A DNA stretch of 55,065 nucleotides from the IMG/VR virus record IMGVR_UViG_3300021598_001004, positions 1 to 55,065 of that record. One strand, written 5' to 3'. The translations under genes were made by a program, and so were the position numbers. The notes below the pieces were generated by a model. That model did not search any database, had not been told where the DNA came from, and worked only from the letters and a program-made list of their open reading frames with translations. Positions 40,788 through 48,549 of this stretch are shown here, piece after piece; position 1 is the stretch's first letter; every line of letters starts with the position of its first letter. Source of the stretch: a virus.

Positions 40788-42042
40788 AGGCAGTAAATTC
40801 CGGAGTCACTTCTTCAAATCGTTGTTCTCTTGTGACATCAAGTCTATGATTAAATTCTACGCAGTCTTTCCACAGATGGCTTTCGTCTTTAGAATTAAGA
40901 AAATTGATAACACCTTGTATTTGTCCCATAGTTAAATTATAAAGCATTGGATGTTCTTTTATTAATTTAAATTTTTCAATCCGAGGTTTAACATTTTCTA
41001 ATCTTTCTATAGCTTGAGTTTTTAGTTCTGGAGGAAGTGTTTGAATAGATAGAACTTTAGGATACTTTACCATATTGGTATAGAATACGATTCCTAAATC
41101 ATTTAAAAAGTATTCTATCATTTCATCCAGTATTAATACATTACTAATCTGTACAGCTACAGCGCCTACTATTCTACTGACATTAGGAATAGTCTGTATC
41201 TGTTTAATATTGTTAATTAATTCTGACCAACTTGCGTTTCCACGAATGTACTCATAACTTGAACCAATACCATCAATAGAAACATTTACAGCTACACTTT
41301 TAAATTTAGGCCAATATTCCCAAATAGTGCGATTGCTTTTACCTAAAATATTCAGGTTAGTGGCATACTTAATTTCTATTTGATTTCCGTAAGGAGCTAG
41401 CATATCTAGTATGCGATAATGCTGTGGATCCATTAGTGGTTCACCACCAGCAAATTCTACTCGTCTAAAGTAAGGAAGTAATTTTTTAAAAGAATTCCAC
41501 CAGTTAGGATTATCCTCAAATTTATCCAAGTAGGGTTTGTTTATAAGATTAAGTTTTCTTACATTTTTAGAAATAAAATTTCCTTCTTTGTCGTAAAATT
41601 CCTCAACCTGTTTCCAATCATTCCAACTAGTGCTATCTGTAGGGTTGCACATTCGACATTTTAAATTGCAAAGATTATTCAATTTAATCTCTATTGTTGG
41701 AATTTCGAAAGGCATTGTAAAATCTTGATCCATTTTCTTTAATGAATTAGGATAAAGATTAATACGTGCTTCTGGAATTTCTCCTTTAATGTGTCGCTGT
41801 CTTAAACTTTCAACCCCTTGATCTTCTAAACTAAAACAAGGTTCACACTCCGGAGGACGTTCTCCGTTTAAAACTTGTTTACGAATGCGTCTCATAGTAT
41901 CATTATTCCAATGATCTTCTAAAGAAGCATCTTGTATAAATCCAATAGGATAACTGCGACAACAAACTTTAATTGCGCCGTCTTCACGTGTTGCTAATCC
42001 TGTAAAAGGATGCATACAAAATGTATTATGATTATAGTTCAT
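40780..42042 (-). CDS. Twitch-domain radical SAM protein 5
   Basis: 420 residues. The N-terminal module has C9 (FCMHPFTGLATREDG), C27-C28 and C66-C69, then C125-C129-C132 (LCNLKCRMC) and EFAGGEPLMD (about 195). Same architecture as radical SAM 3. Starts at ATG 42042, back-to-back with the oxygenase operon. Confidence 0.86.
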   Translation of the reverse strand: MNYNHNTFCMHPFTGLATREDGAIKVCCRSYPIGFIQDASLEDHWNNDTMRRIRKQVLNGERPPECEPCFSLEDQGVESLRQRHIKGEIPEARINLYPNSLKKMDQDFTMPFEIPTIEIKLNNLCNLKCRMCNPTDSTSWNDWKQVEEFYDKEGNFISKNVRKLNLINKPYLDKFEDNPNWWNSFKKLLPYFRRVEFAGGEPLMDPQHYRILDMLAPYGNQIEIKYATNLNILGKSNRTIWEYWPKFKSVAVNVSIDGIGSSYEYIRGNASWSELINNIKQIQTIPNVSRIVGAVAVQISNVLILDEMIEYFLNDLGIVFYTNMVKYPKVLSIQTLPPELKTQAIERLENVKPRIEKFKLIKEHPMLYNLTMGQIQGVINFLNSKDESHLWKDCVEFNHRLDVTREQRFEEVTPEFTAYV

Positions 42043-42069
42043 GAACTATTTAACTGGGTTATAGTAGCA

Positions 42070-42077
42070 TATAAATA
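42070..42077 (+). promoter_or_regulatory. T4-type late promoter TATAAATA, 4 bases from ATG
   Basis: Exact TATAAATA on the plus strand, with only TTTC before the ATG at 42082. T4 late transcripts start about 6 bases beyond the box, so this mRNA should begin at the start codon. Confidence 0.72.
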
Positions 42078-42081
42078 TTTC

Positions 42082-42747
42082 ATGTTAACAAAAACTAACT
42101 ATCAAGTTTCTTTAGATTTAATCGAAATTGCATTGAAAGAAATTCCCAGTGATAACTTTAGATATACAATCAATCAACCAACAGATTCTTTCTTTTATGA
42201 TCCTTGGAAAATTAAAGAGGAATTTAAAAATACTATTTGGGAATCTATTTTAAAAACAATCAATGAACCGATCGGTGAAGCTAGGATAATAATTTTAGAA
42301 CCTGGTAAATGTTACCAGGGACACGCTGATATAGATGATCGGTATCATCTAAATTTATGTTCTGATGAATCGTTTTTGATAGATTTAGAAAACAACGTGT
42401 TGTATAAGTTAACAACAGACGGATTTTGGTACAACATGAATGCCGGGATTAGGCATACAGCGATGAATGTTGGACGAGTCACAAGAATACAATTAGTTGT
42501 TAGACAGTTATTAAAAAACAATATTCTTAAAAACAGCGTTCCGGTATGCATTAAGTTTAATGATATTACTGACGAACATGCGAGGTTTATTTTTGATGAG
42601 AAATTAAGTCCGTTATTAAATCATTTTGATAAGAGTGGGCTTATAAATAAGTTTGAGTATGGGAAAACATTTGTTAAATTTAATATCGAAAAAGAATCTA
42701 AAGACACACTTAATAAAATGCTTCCAGAAAACTTTGAATTATTATGA
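42082..42747 (+). CDS. Fe(II)/2OG oxygenase-like protein 1 (Asp/Asn hydroxylase-type)
   Basis: 221 residues from ATG 42082; the longer frame to 42010 crosses the promoter. HxD ligands H81-D83 (GHADIDD), distal H125 and Arg132 (GIRHTAMNVGR) give the 2-His-1-carboxylate plus 2-oxoglutarate Arg of an aspartyl/asparaginyl-hydroxylase-type barrel. It would hydroxylate a C-H bond with O2 and 2-oxoglutarate. First gene of an oxygenase operon. Confidence 0.76.
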   Translation: MLTKTNYQVSLDLIEIALKEIPSDNFRYTINQPTDSFFYDPWKIKEEFKNTIWESILKTINEPIGEARIIILEPGKCYQGHADIDDRYHLNLCSDESFLIDLENNVLYKLTTDGFWYNMNAGIRHTAMNVGRVTRIQLVVRQLLKNNILKNSVPVCIKFNDITDEHARFIFDEKLSPLLNHFDKSGLINKFEYGKTFVKFNIEKESKDTLNKMLPENFELL

Positions 42748-43388
42748 TAATATACACTCCCATTGATATTAAATGTAAAATTCCTGATCAAGATTTACTC
42801 ATAGAATATGTTAAGAAGAATTATTTGGATAAAAATATTATACCTAATGCTTTATTATGTCCATTAGTTGTTAGAAAGGCAGTGACCGATTGGAGAGATG
42901 CTTCTCAAATTTTTACAGAAGATAAACTTCAAGATCTCACCGATAACGATCCAACTTACTATCGACCCGGAATCAAAGAATTAATGCCAGAATTAATAGA
43001 AATTTTAGAATCTTTGCCATTTAAACAAATTATCGGGGGAGGCCTATATCTTCAAACAGGTCCGGTCGATGCTCATCATGATATAACTATTGACTTCACA
43101 TATCCTAAAAGTCCGGAAAGATATAATGTTTTATTAACTCCTCATTACGATCAAGATTCTTTTTATATTGCAAAAGAGATAACTGGGGAAAAAATATATC
43201 CTAAGATATTAAAAGATTACCCAATTTATGCATTTAATGATCAGAAGATGTTTCATGGAGCAGATCCTGTTTTAGAAAATAGAGTCATTATGATCTGTGC
43301 AGGATTGATAGATCATGAAAAACATGAAAATCTTATAGAAAGAAGTGCAAATAAATTTAAAGAATATGTAATAAGATATGAGGATTAA
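42744..43388 (+). CDS. Fe(II)/2OG oxygenase-like protein 2
   Basis: 214 residues. H111-H112-D113 (DAHHDITID), H171 (KMFHGAD) and Arg180 (ENRVIMI) fit the double-stranded beta-helix pattern, and GGGLYLQTG precedes the first strand. ATGA overlap with the gene upstream. Divergent from proteins 1 and 3, so probably a different substrate. Confidence 0.68.
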   Translation: MIIYTPIDIKCKIPDQDLLIEYVKKNYLDKNIIPNALLCPLVVRKAVTDWRDASQIFTEDKLQDLTDNDPTYYRPGIKELMPELIEILESLPFKQIIGGGLYLQTGPVDAHHDITIDFTYPKSPERYNVLLTPHYDQDSFYIAKEITGEKIYPKILKDYPIYAFNDQKMFHGADPVLENRVIMICAGLIDHEKHENLIERSANKFKEYVIRYED

Positions 43389-43934
43389 ATGTCAATTAAG
43401 TTTATAGGTAATTTTTTTGCAGGAAAATGGGATAGTATAATTGACTCTTTATGTATTGAAGAAGGCGATCGGAGAGCGTTTGGTGTAGACTTTTATAAGA
43501 ACTTTGATGGTCGATTTGACAATAACATCCAAATGTTGATTGATGCGGGCTATAATAAAGTTGACACTGTTGAGTGGTTTAATTATTATCCTATAAAACA
43601 TTTTGATAATTCGTGTGTTATAGAATTTGAAAAATTTGTTGGAATGAAATGTGCTAGAGCATGGATTAGTAAAATACGTCCAGGAAAATATGCTCCAATA
43701 CATCAAGACATCGATGATAACATTGAAGAATATCTATCTCAGGGAGAAGTAATTCGGTTCAGTACTTTTATCAGTCACCCTTATCCGGGAGGAGTTTTTG
43801 TTTGTAAAAATCAATGTTTTCATTGCGAACTTTCTGGTAATACATATCAGTGGGACCATTACTTAGATTATCATGCAGGTGGTAACTGCGGGCTCCATGA
43901 TCAATTTATGTTTCATTTTTTAGGAATAAAGTGA
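43389..43934 (+). CDS. Oxygenase-like protein 3 (pair with 4)
   Basis: 181 residues. PGKYAPIHQDID gives H105-D107, and a distal YHAGGNC (H162) near the end. Paralogous to protein 4: both have GY(N/D)K...A/V.W, an FxxW/KxxxxF segment, an IxPGxYxPxHxD strand and a closing F(H/N)F-G. The C-terminal half has extra Cys, including NQCFHCE. Probably Fe(II)/2OG-type, less certain than protein 1. Confidence 0.62.
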   Translation: MSIKFIGNFFAGKWDSIIDSLCIEEGDRRAFGVDFYKNFDGRFDNNIQMLIDAGYNKVDTVEWFNYYPIKHFDNSCVIEFEKFVGMKCARAWISKIRPGKYAPIHQDIDDNIEEYLSQGEVIRFSTFISHPYPGGVFVCKNQCFHCELSGNTYQWDHYLDYHAGGNCGLHDQFMFHFLGIK

Positions 43935-44494
43935 TGGCCACATACATTGGAAATTCAAATAAAACAATGAAATGGGAAGATTTAATAAATCATCTTAAAT
44001 TAATACCTCCTAGATTAAGAGGAAACGATCAGGAAGATGATATACATTTAGGAAATCCCAAAGTAGAAAAACTAATTAAGATTTGGGAAAATGCAGGTTA
44101 TGATAAAAATAATGCCGCAGCAAAATGGATTGATTATTTGCCTTATGAGCATTTTTCTAATGTATGGGTTGAAAATTTTTCTAAATGGATAAATTGTGAA
44201 CCTGCAGGCTGTTGGGTTAGTGCCGTTCCTCCAGGGTATATAGTTCCTTGGCATCCCGATTATAAGATGCCCAACCAGGAAAAAGAATGGTTATCAAAAG
44301 GACCAATTGTTCATTATACTTGCTATATATGCGAGCCTAGCTTTGGTCAGGTATCAATAATTGAAAATCATGCTATATACGATCCTAAACAAGGAGATGT
44401 TTATCGTTGGGATGATTGGCAAAATTGGCATGGCGGACTGAATATGGGACTTGAAACAAAATATATGTTTAATTTCTTTGGATGGCAAAAGTGA
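43934..44494 (+). CDS. Oxygenase-like protein 4 (pair with 3)
   Basis: 186 residues from ATG 43934, which overlaps the upstream TGA. PGYIVPWHPDYK gives H107-D109 and NWHGGLNMG gives H166; GWQK closes the protein. The same framework as protein 3 at modest identity indicates tandem duplication. Confidence 0.62.
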   Translation: MATYIGNSNKTMKWEDLINHLKLIPPRLRGNDQEDDIHLGNPKVEKLIKIWENAGYDKNNAAAKWIDYLPYEHFSNVWVENFSKWINCEPAGCWVSAVPPGYIVPWHPDYKMPNQEKEWLSKGPIVHYTCYICEPSFGQVSIIENHAIYDPKQGDVYRWDDWQNWHGGLNMGLETKYMFNFFGWQK

Positions 44495-45060
44495 ACACTA
44501 ATTATGCTATCGATTTATCTATACCGATATCTCATCCGTTAGTAAACCCTGCTATATTAAATCAAACAGGCGACCAAACAGAAATATGGTTTGCTAATCA
44601 TAGTGACGTATCTGATGAGTTTCGATCCTGGCTTGATAGTTTAGGATTAGTAATAACTTATCCTCCTCTTATTTTTTACACACCTAAAGGCAAGCAATGC
44701 GGTATACACATTGACGGACATTCTCCTGACGCAGACCGTGCTGTTATGAATTGGTGTGTACAGGGTGCTGGTAGTATGATGCATTGGTACAAACTTAAAG
44801 AGGGCGAGCAACCATTTGAAACTACGGATACCCAAGCAGGTACACCTTACATACAATACCACCCTAACCAAGTTAATCATTTATATTCTCACGTGGTTAA
44901 ATGGCCTACAATCGTGCAAACTGGCATTCCACATAACATTCACAATAATGTTTGGGAACCGCGTTGGTTAATTAGTTGTGACATTAGTAGGAAAGAGAAT
45001 CCAGAAGCGGGACTAACAATAGCAGAATCTTTAGAAATTTTTAAATCATGGATAGCATAG
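44482..45060 (+). CDS. Fe(II)/2OG oxygenase-like protein 5
   Basis: 192 residues. CGIHIDGHS gives H76-D78, and GIPHNIHN with EPRWLISCDI gives H151 and Arg161. MNWCVQGAGSMMHWYKL is the barrel middle. Overlaps the gene upstream by 13 bases. Substrate unknown. Confidence 0.7.
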   Translation: MAKVNTNYAIDLSIPISHPLVNPAILNQTGDQTEIWFANHSDVSDEFRSWLDSLGLVITYPPLIFYTPKGKQCGIHIDGHSPDADRAVMNWCVQGAGSMMHWYKLKEGEQPFETTDTQAGTPYIQYHPNQVNHLYSHVVKWPTIVQTGIPHNIHNNVWEPRWLISCDISRKENPEAGLTIAESLEIFKSWIA

Positions 45061-45695
45061 AACAAGCACGTAAAATATTAAGATCAGATATACCTTGGTT
45101 AGAATTAGATATTTCTTTTAATGCAGATATCTGGAAACAACAGGCATTAGAAGCAGAGCCTCATTATCAAGAATATAGAGAAGGATATAGCGAAGGATGG
45201 AGCGGTTGTTGTTTACACGGATTGGGTATTGATAAAACATACACTGCCGACAGGTATGGTTATAATGAATATCATGCTCCTTATCAATATACTGATCTAG
45301 CATACAAGTGTCCTGTAATTACAGATTTTTGGAAGAATCAATTTCCTGCAGAAAGATATACAAGAATACGTTTTATGAAATTGGCACCGTGGAGTAATAT
45401 AAACTGGCACACCGACGGCGAGATTCCACTGGATATGGATCCATTATTATCTATTCTACCAATTAATATTGCTATAGCTCATCCAAATAATTGCGAGATG
45501 TTTATAGAAGATAAGAAAGTTCCTTGGAAAGAAGGAAAGATAATTATGATCAATATAAGCAAAAAACATGCCGTTTTTAATCGTAGCAGTAAACCAAGAG
45601 TGCATATGATTGCTAACATTATATTGGGACATAGAACTGCCGAGTTTTGTGAAATGTTAGTAAGATGTTATAATAATCAATATGGTAAAATTTAA
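45048..45695 (+). CDS. Fe(II)/2OG oxygenase-like protein 6 (Asp/Asn hydroxylase-type)
   Basis: 215 residues. NINWHTDGEIP gives H121-D123, KKHAVFNRS gives H174, and KPRVHMIA gives Arg184, the aspartyl/asparaginyl beta-hydroxylase ligand set. The N-terminal 100 residues are a separate Trp/Tyr-rich region. Overlaps its neighbours by 13 and 14 bases. Confidence 0.75.
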   Translation: MDSIEQARKILRSDIPWLELDISFNADIWKQQALEAEPHYQEYREGYSEGWSGCCLHGLGIDKTYTADRYGYNEYHAPYQYTDLAYKCPVITDFWKNQFPAERYTRIRFMKLAPWSNINWHTDGEIPLDMDPLLSILPINIAIAHPNNCEMFIEDKKVPWKEGKIIMINISKKHAVFNRSSKPRVHMIANIILGHRTAEFCEMLVRCYNNQYGKI

Positions 45696-47016
45696 TACAC
45701 CGGCAGGATCGCCGGACATAGTCTATATATTTTTAGATAGAATTAGTCAGTGCCAAACTAAATGGACTGCCGAATTGGTAAGGAACATGTCGGATTATGT
45801 TCTTAGTAAGATTCTTGGTCACGGATTTAATATTATTCAAGGATTAGATGAAGATGCTATGTTACAAGAAGCCGCCAAAGAATATACACATGCAGTTGTA
45901 TTAAGTACAGGCACAGAGTTCATCAACGGTGATGAATTTTTCCATGAAGTCGAAAAGGAAGTCTACAGCGGCAAAGAATTTTTTATCTGGGGTCATATAC
46001 CAGATAGGGATGATGGTTATTATGAATTACACGAACAATGCTACATAATCAATCTAAAAACTTACAAAGAATTAGGTTGTCCTGTTATAGGAAAATTTGA
46101 ATATTATTCAGCTCATACACAGATAGCACCCAGACGCAGTGAAGAAAATATTCACGACGATTATACTCCTATCTGGGTAACCGGTGGCGATACCGAACGT
46201 CAATATAAACACAAATGGCACGGCTGGAACATTCTTAGTGTTGCGTTTGCTAATAATAAATTTGTGAAACCATTTGCAGATCGTTTCAGAAAAAACAAAA
46301 GATACTATTATCCTAATTATGAACCTGCGTTTATAAAATCGTGCGATTATCTATACGGCAAAAACGAGGTTGCCTCACAAACATTATTCTATCCTTACAA
46401 TACAGAAGAAGTTATAAAAATTAATTGTAGTACACCAATACAACAATTAGTAATTCAAGCAAGTGGATTGCAGTTTATAGAATATCTTTTAGAATATGGA
46501 TATGATAAAAATACCGTTGTTCGTTTTGTAGATTATAATTTGTTTGCTTTAGAGTGTATGGAATATATTATAAAGAATTGGGACGGGTTGAATTATTTAG
46601 AATTTGTAAAAACGTATGTTAATAAAAGATCAAGTTTTTTAAAAAATAAAAAACAAGAGTGGATAACGTTAACTGGTGTTGAACAACGGATTGATCCTGT
46701 AATTTGGAGTGACATTAGTAAAGTCGTTAAATTCGAATTTTCTCATCAAGATTTAGTTCTTAACAAAAATCTCGAAGTAAGCGATTGGCTAGATGCAGTG
46801 CCTTCTACTATTGTGCATCTTAGTCATATTTTTAATTACGATCCCGTAGCACCTTTTGTTCCATTAAGACACAGAATATATAATGAGAATCTATTGTTCA
46901 AAAAAATTAAAGAATATAATCCCAATGCCATTATTGTTACTGTAAATAAGGCATCGGAGATTTATAAAGATTCACTTCCTTCGTGGCACATGGATGGAGA
47001 GTGGAATGATCTATGA
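45682..47016 (+). CDS. Large protein of unknown function in the oxygenase operon
   Basis: 444 residues; no family recognised. The N-terminal 230 residues have alternating hydrophobic strands (DIVYIFLD, HAVVLSTGTEF, FFIWGHIPDRDD) and could be a Rossmann- or GT-like domain. The C-terminal part has STIVHLSHIFNYDPVAPFVP near 380, reminiscent of a methyltransferase or nucleotide-binding strand. Overlaps both neighbours, so it is part of the same pathway. Its size and position make it a candidate substrate-binding or transfer enzyme. Confidence 0.6.
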   Translation: MVKFNTPAGSPDIVYIFLDRISQCQTKWTAELVRNMSDYVLSKILGHGFNIIQGLDEDAMLQEAAKEYTHAVVLSTGTEFINGDEFFHEVEKEVYSGKEFFIWGHIPDRDDGYYELHEQCYIINLKTYKELGCPVIGKFEYYSAHTQIAPRRSEENIHDDYTPIWVTGGDTERQYKHKWHGWNILSVAFANNKFVKPFADRFRKNKRYYYPNYEPAFIKSCDYLYGKNEVASQTLFYPYNTEEVIKINCSTPIQQLVIQASGLQFIEYLLEYGYDKNTVVRFVDYNLFALECMEYIIKNWDGLNYLEFVKTYVNKRSSFLKNKKQEWITLTGVEQRIDPVIWSDISKVVKFEFSHQDLVLNKNLEVSDWLDAVPSTIVHLSHIFNYDPVAPFVPLRHRIYNENLLFKKIKEYNPNAIIVTVNKASEIYKDSLPSWHMDGEWNDL

Positions 47017-47539
47017 CATAAACAAATTTATTTTTAAAGATAAAATTAATAAATTTATACCAAAATTAAAAAATGAATTTGTGACTGTTCACGGTTACGA
47101 TACTGGTAACATTCCCCTCTACAGCGAATATATTGGAAACAGTTTAGATCCTCAAAATAAATGGAAAATGCTTGTAATTAAAATTATGGGCAAATGGGAA
47201 GATAAAAATTTATCTCGATACCCAATATTAACTGAACTAGTTAAAAGTTTTGGTGATACTTGTCGTAGTGCAGGTTACAGTGTTTTAGACGCAGGCGGAG
47301 TTGTTCCGATGCACACTGATACAGAAGAAGGTCACGAAAATTATGTTATTTGTCACGTTCCTCTAATTATTCCTCTCGGAGATGTCGGATTCTCAGAAGG
47401 AGATTATCGAGGAAGATGGTTCGAGGGGGAATGTTTTTTATTAGATGTAGAAACTCCTCATTCGGTTTGGAATCACACATCATCTCCTAGAGTTGTTGTG
47501 TTATTAGAACTTCTTAAGGAAGATGTTTATGAAATTTAA
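47006..47539 (+). CDS. Fe(II)/2OG oxygenase-like protein 7 (Asp/Asn hydroxylase-type)
   Basis: 177 residues from ATG 47006, with GGAG 6 bases upstream; an ATG at 46994 is also possible. VPMHTDTEEGH gives H103-D105, ETPHSVWNH gives H152, and SPRVVVLLE gives Arg162. ICHVPLIIPLGD between them is the typical central strand. Best match to the aspartyl/asparaginyl hydroxylase family in this cluster. Confidence 0.8.
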   Translation: MIYDINKFIFKDKINKFIPKLKNEFVTVHGYDTGNIPLYSEYIGNSLDPQNKWKMLVIKIMGKWEDKNLSRYPILTELVKSFGDTCRSAGYSVLDAGGVVPMHTDTEEGHENYVICHVPLIIPLGDVGFSEGDYRGRWFEGECFLLDVETPHSVWNHTSSPRVVVLLELLKEDVYEI

Positions 47540-48140
47540 TAATATAGCAATTACTGGTCATACCAGCGGGATTGGCAAAGGATTATATGATTATTTTCTT
47601 AATTTAAATTGTAGAGTTAAAGGATTTAGCAAAGACAACGGTTTCGATATCGGTGATAGATCTAATCAAGATATTATTATTTCTTATACAAAAGATTGTG
47701 ATTTGTTTATCAATAATGCCTATCATTATTATTCTCAAGTAGAACTAATGAAATTATGGCACCAACAACATTGGAATGATCCTCATTTTATTATAAGTAC
47801 AAGTTCTATAGCTGCAGAACCATTAGCAGATATACCTAAAAATTTTCCATGGCTTAAAAACTACGGAGAAGAAAAATATGCTATTAATAAAGTCAGCTGG
47901 GATATAAATCATAGCGGTAGTAAATGTAAAAGCATAGTTATTATGCCAGGTGTTTGTCAAACTAATTTTTATAATCCCTATGACACAGAAAATCAGAATG
48001 GTATAGAATTATATAATAAGGTAATGGATACCAATAGCATAATTACAATTGAAGATCTTACAAAGACTGTTGATTTAATTTTACAGAGTATCAATGGTAG
48101 AAACTTTATTTCAAGTATAACGGTACAAAATGGATATTGA
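47529..48140 (+). CDS. Short-chain dehydrogenase/reductase
   Basis: 203 residues from ATG 47529 (an ATG at 47523 is in frame but too near the ribosome site). TGHTSGIGKG (Gly-rich NAD(P) loop), FINNAYHY, STSSIAA (catalytic Ser) and YAINK (Tyr-xxx-Lys) are all in order, so it should be an active oxidoreductase on an alcohol/ketone. Short but complete. Confidence 0.88.
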   Translation: MKFNNIAITGHTSGIGKGLYDYFLNLNCRVKGFSKDNGFDIGDRSNQDIIISYTKDCDLFINNAYHYYSQVELMKLWHQQHWNDPHFIISTSSIAAEPLADIPKNFPWLKNYGEEKYAINKVSWDINHSGSKCKSIVIMPGVCQTNFYNPYDTENQNGIELYNKVMDTNSIITIEDLTKTVDLILQSINGRNFISSITVQNGY

Positions 48141-48549
48141 CAATTGGATTGATCGTATTACCCAACCTAGAGATGAACTTGGTGGATTTAGCATTTGTCC
48201 GTATGCTAAAGGTTCTAAGTATGAAATTATTGAAACTGATGGATCAGATATCGATCCACCTCCTTGGAATTTTGAGCTCATCATTTATAAATTACCGAAT
48301 GACTATTCCGAAGAAGAAATATTTAAAATTGCGAAAGAATATAACAGCATTTATCCAGAGATGGTTTTCTTACCAGATCCTAAAAATAGAATAACCTACA
48401 TTAATGGTATACAAACTAATAATGGAGAACACAATTTAATTCTGTGCCAGTGGAGAGACGAACTGAATAAAGCGAGAGATAAATTATCTAAATCTAGTTA
48501 TTATACGCACTGGAGTGAAGAATATTTAAAAGAGATTTTAGAAACATGA
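48130..48549 (+). CDS. Unknown small protein in pathway operon
   Basis: 139 residues. GGFSICPYAKGSKYEII is a notable conserved-looking motif and INGIQTNNGEHNLILCQW another. No domain recognised. Overlaps SDR by 11 bases and the next radical-SAM gene by 4 (ATGA), so it is an integral pathway member. Confidence 0.6.
   Translation: MDIDNWIDRITQPRDELGGFSICPYAKGSKYEIIETDGSDIDPPPWNFELIIYKLPNDYSEEEIFKIAKEYNSIYPEMVFLPDPKNRITYINGIQTNNGEHNLILCQWRDELNKARDKLSKSSYYTHWSEEYLKEILET

Noticed and set aside
42010-42081. Upstream extension of the first oxygenase gene
   Set aside because: It would cross the exact TATAAATA promoter and the start of the divergent radical-SAM gene; ATG 42082 is preferred.
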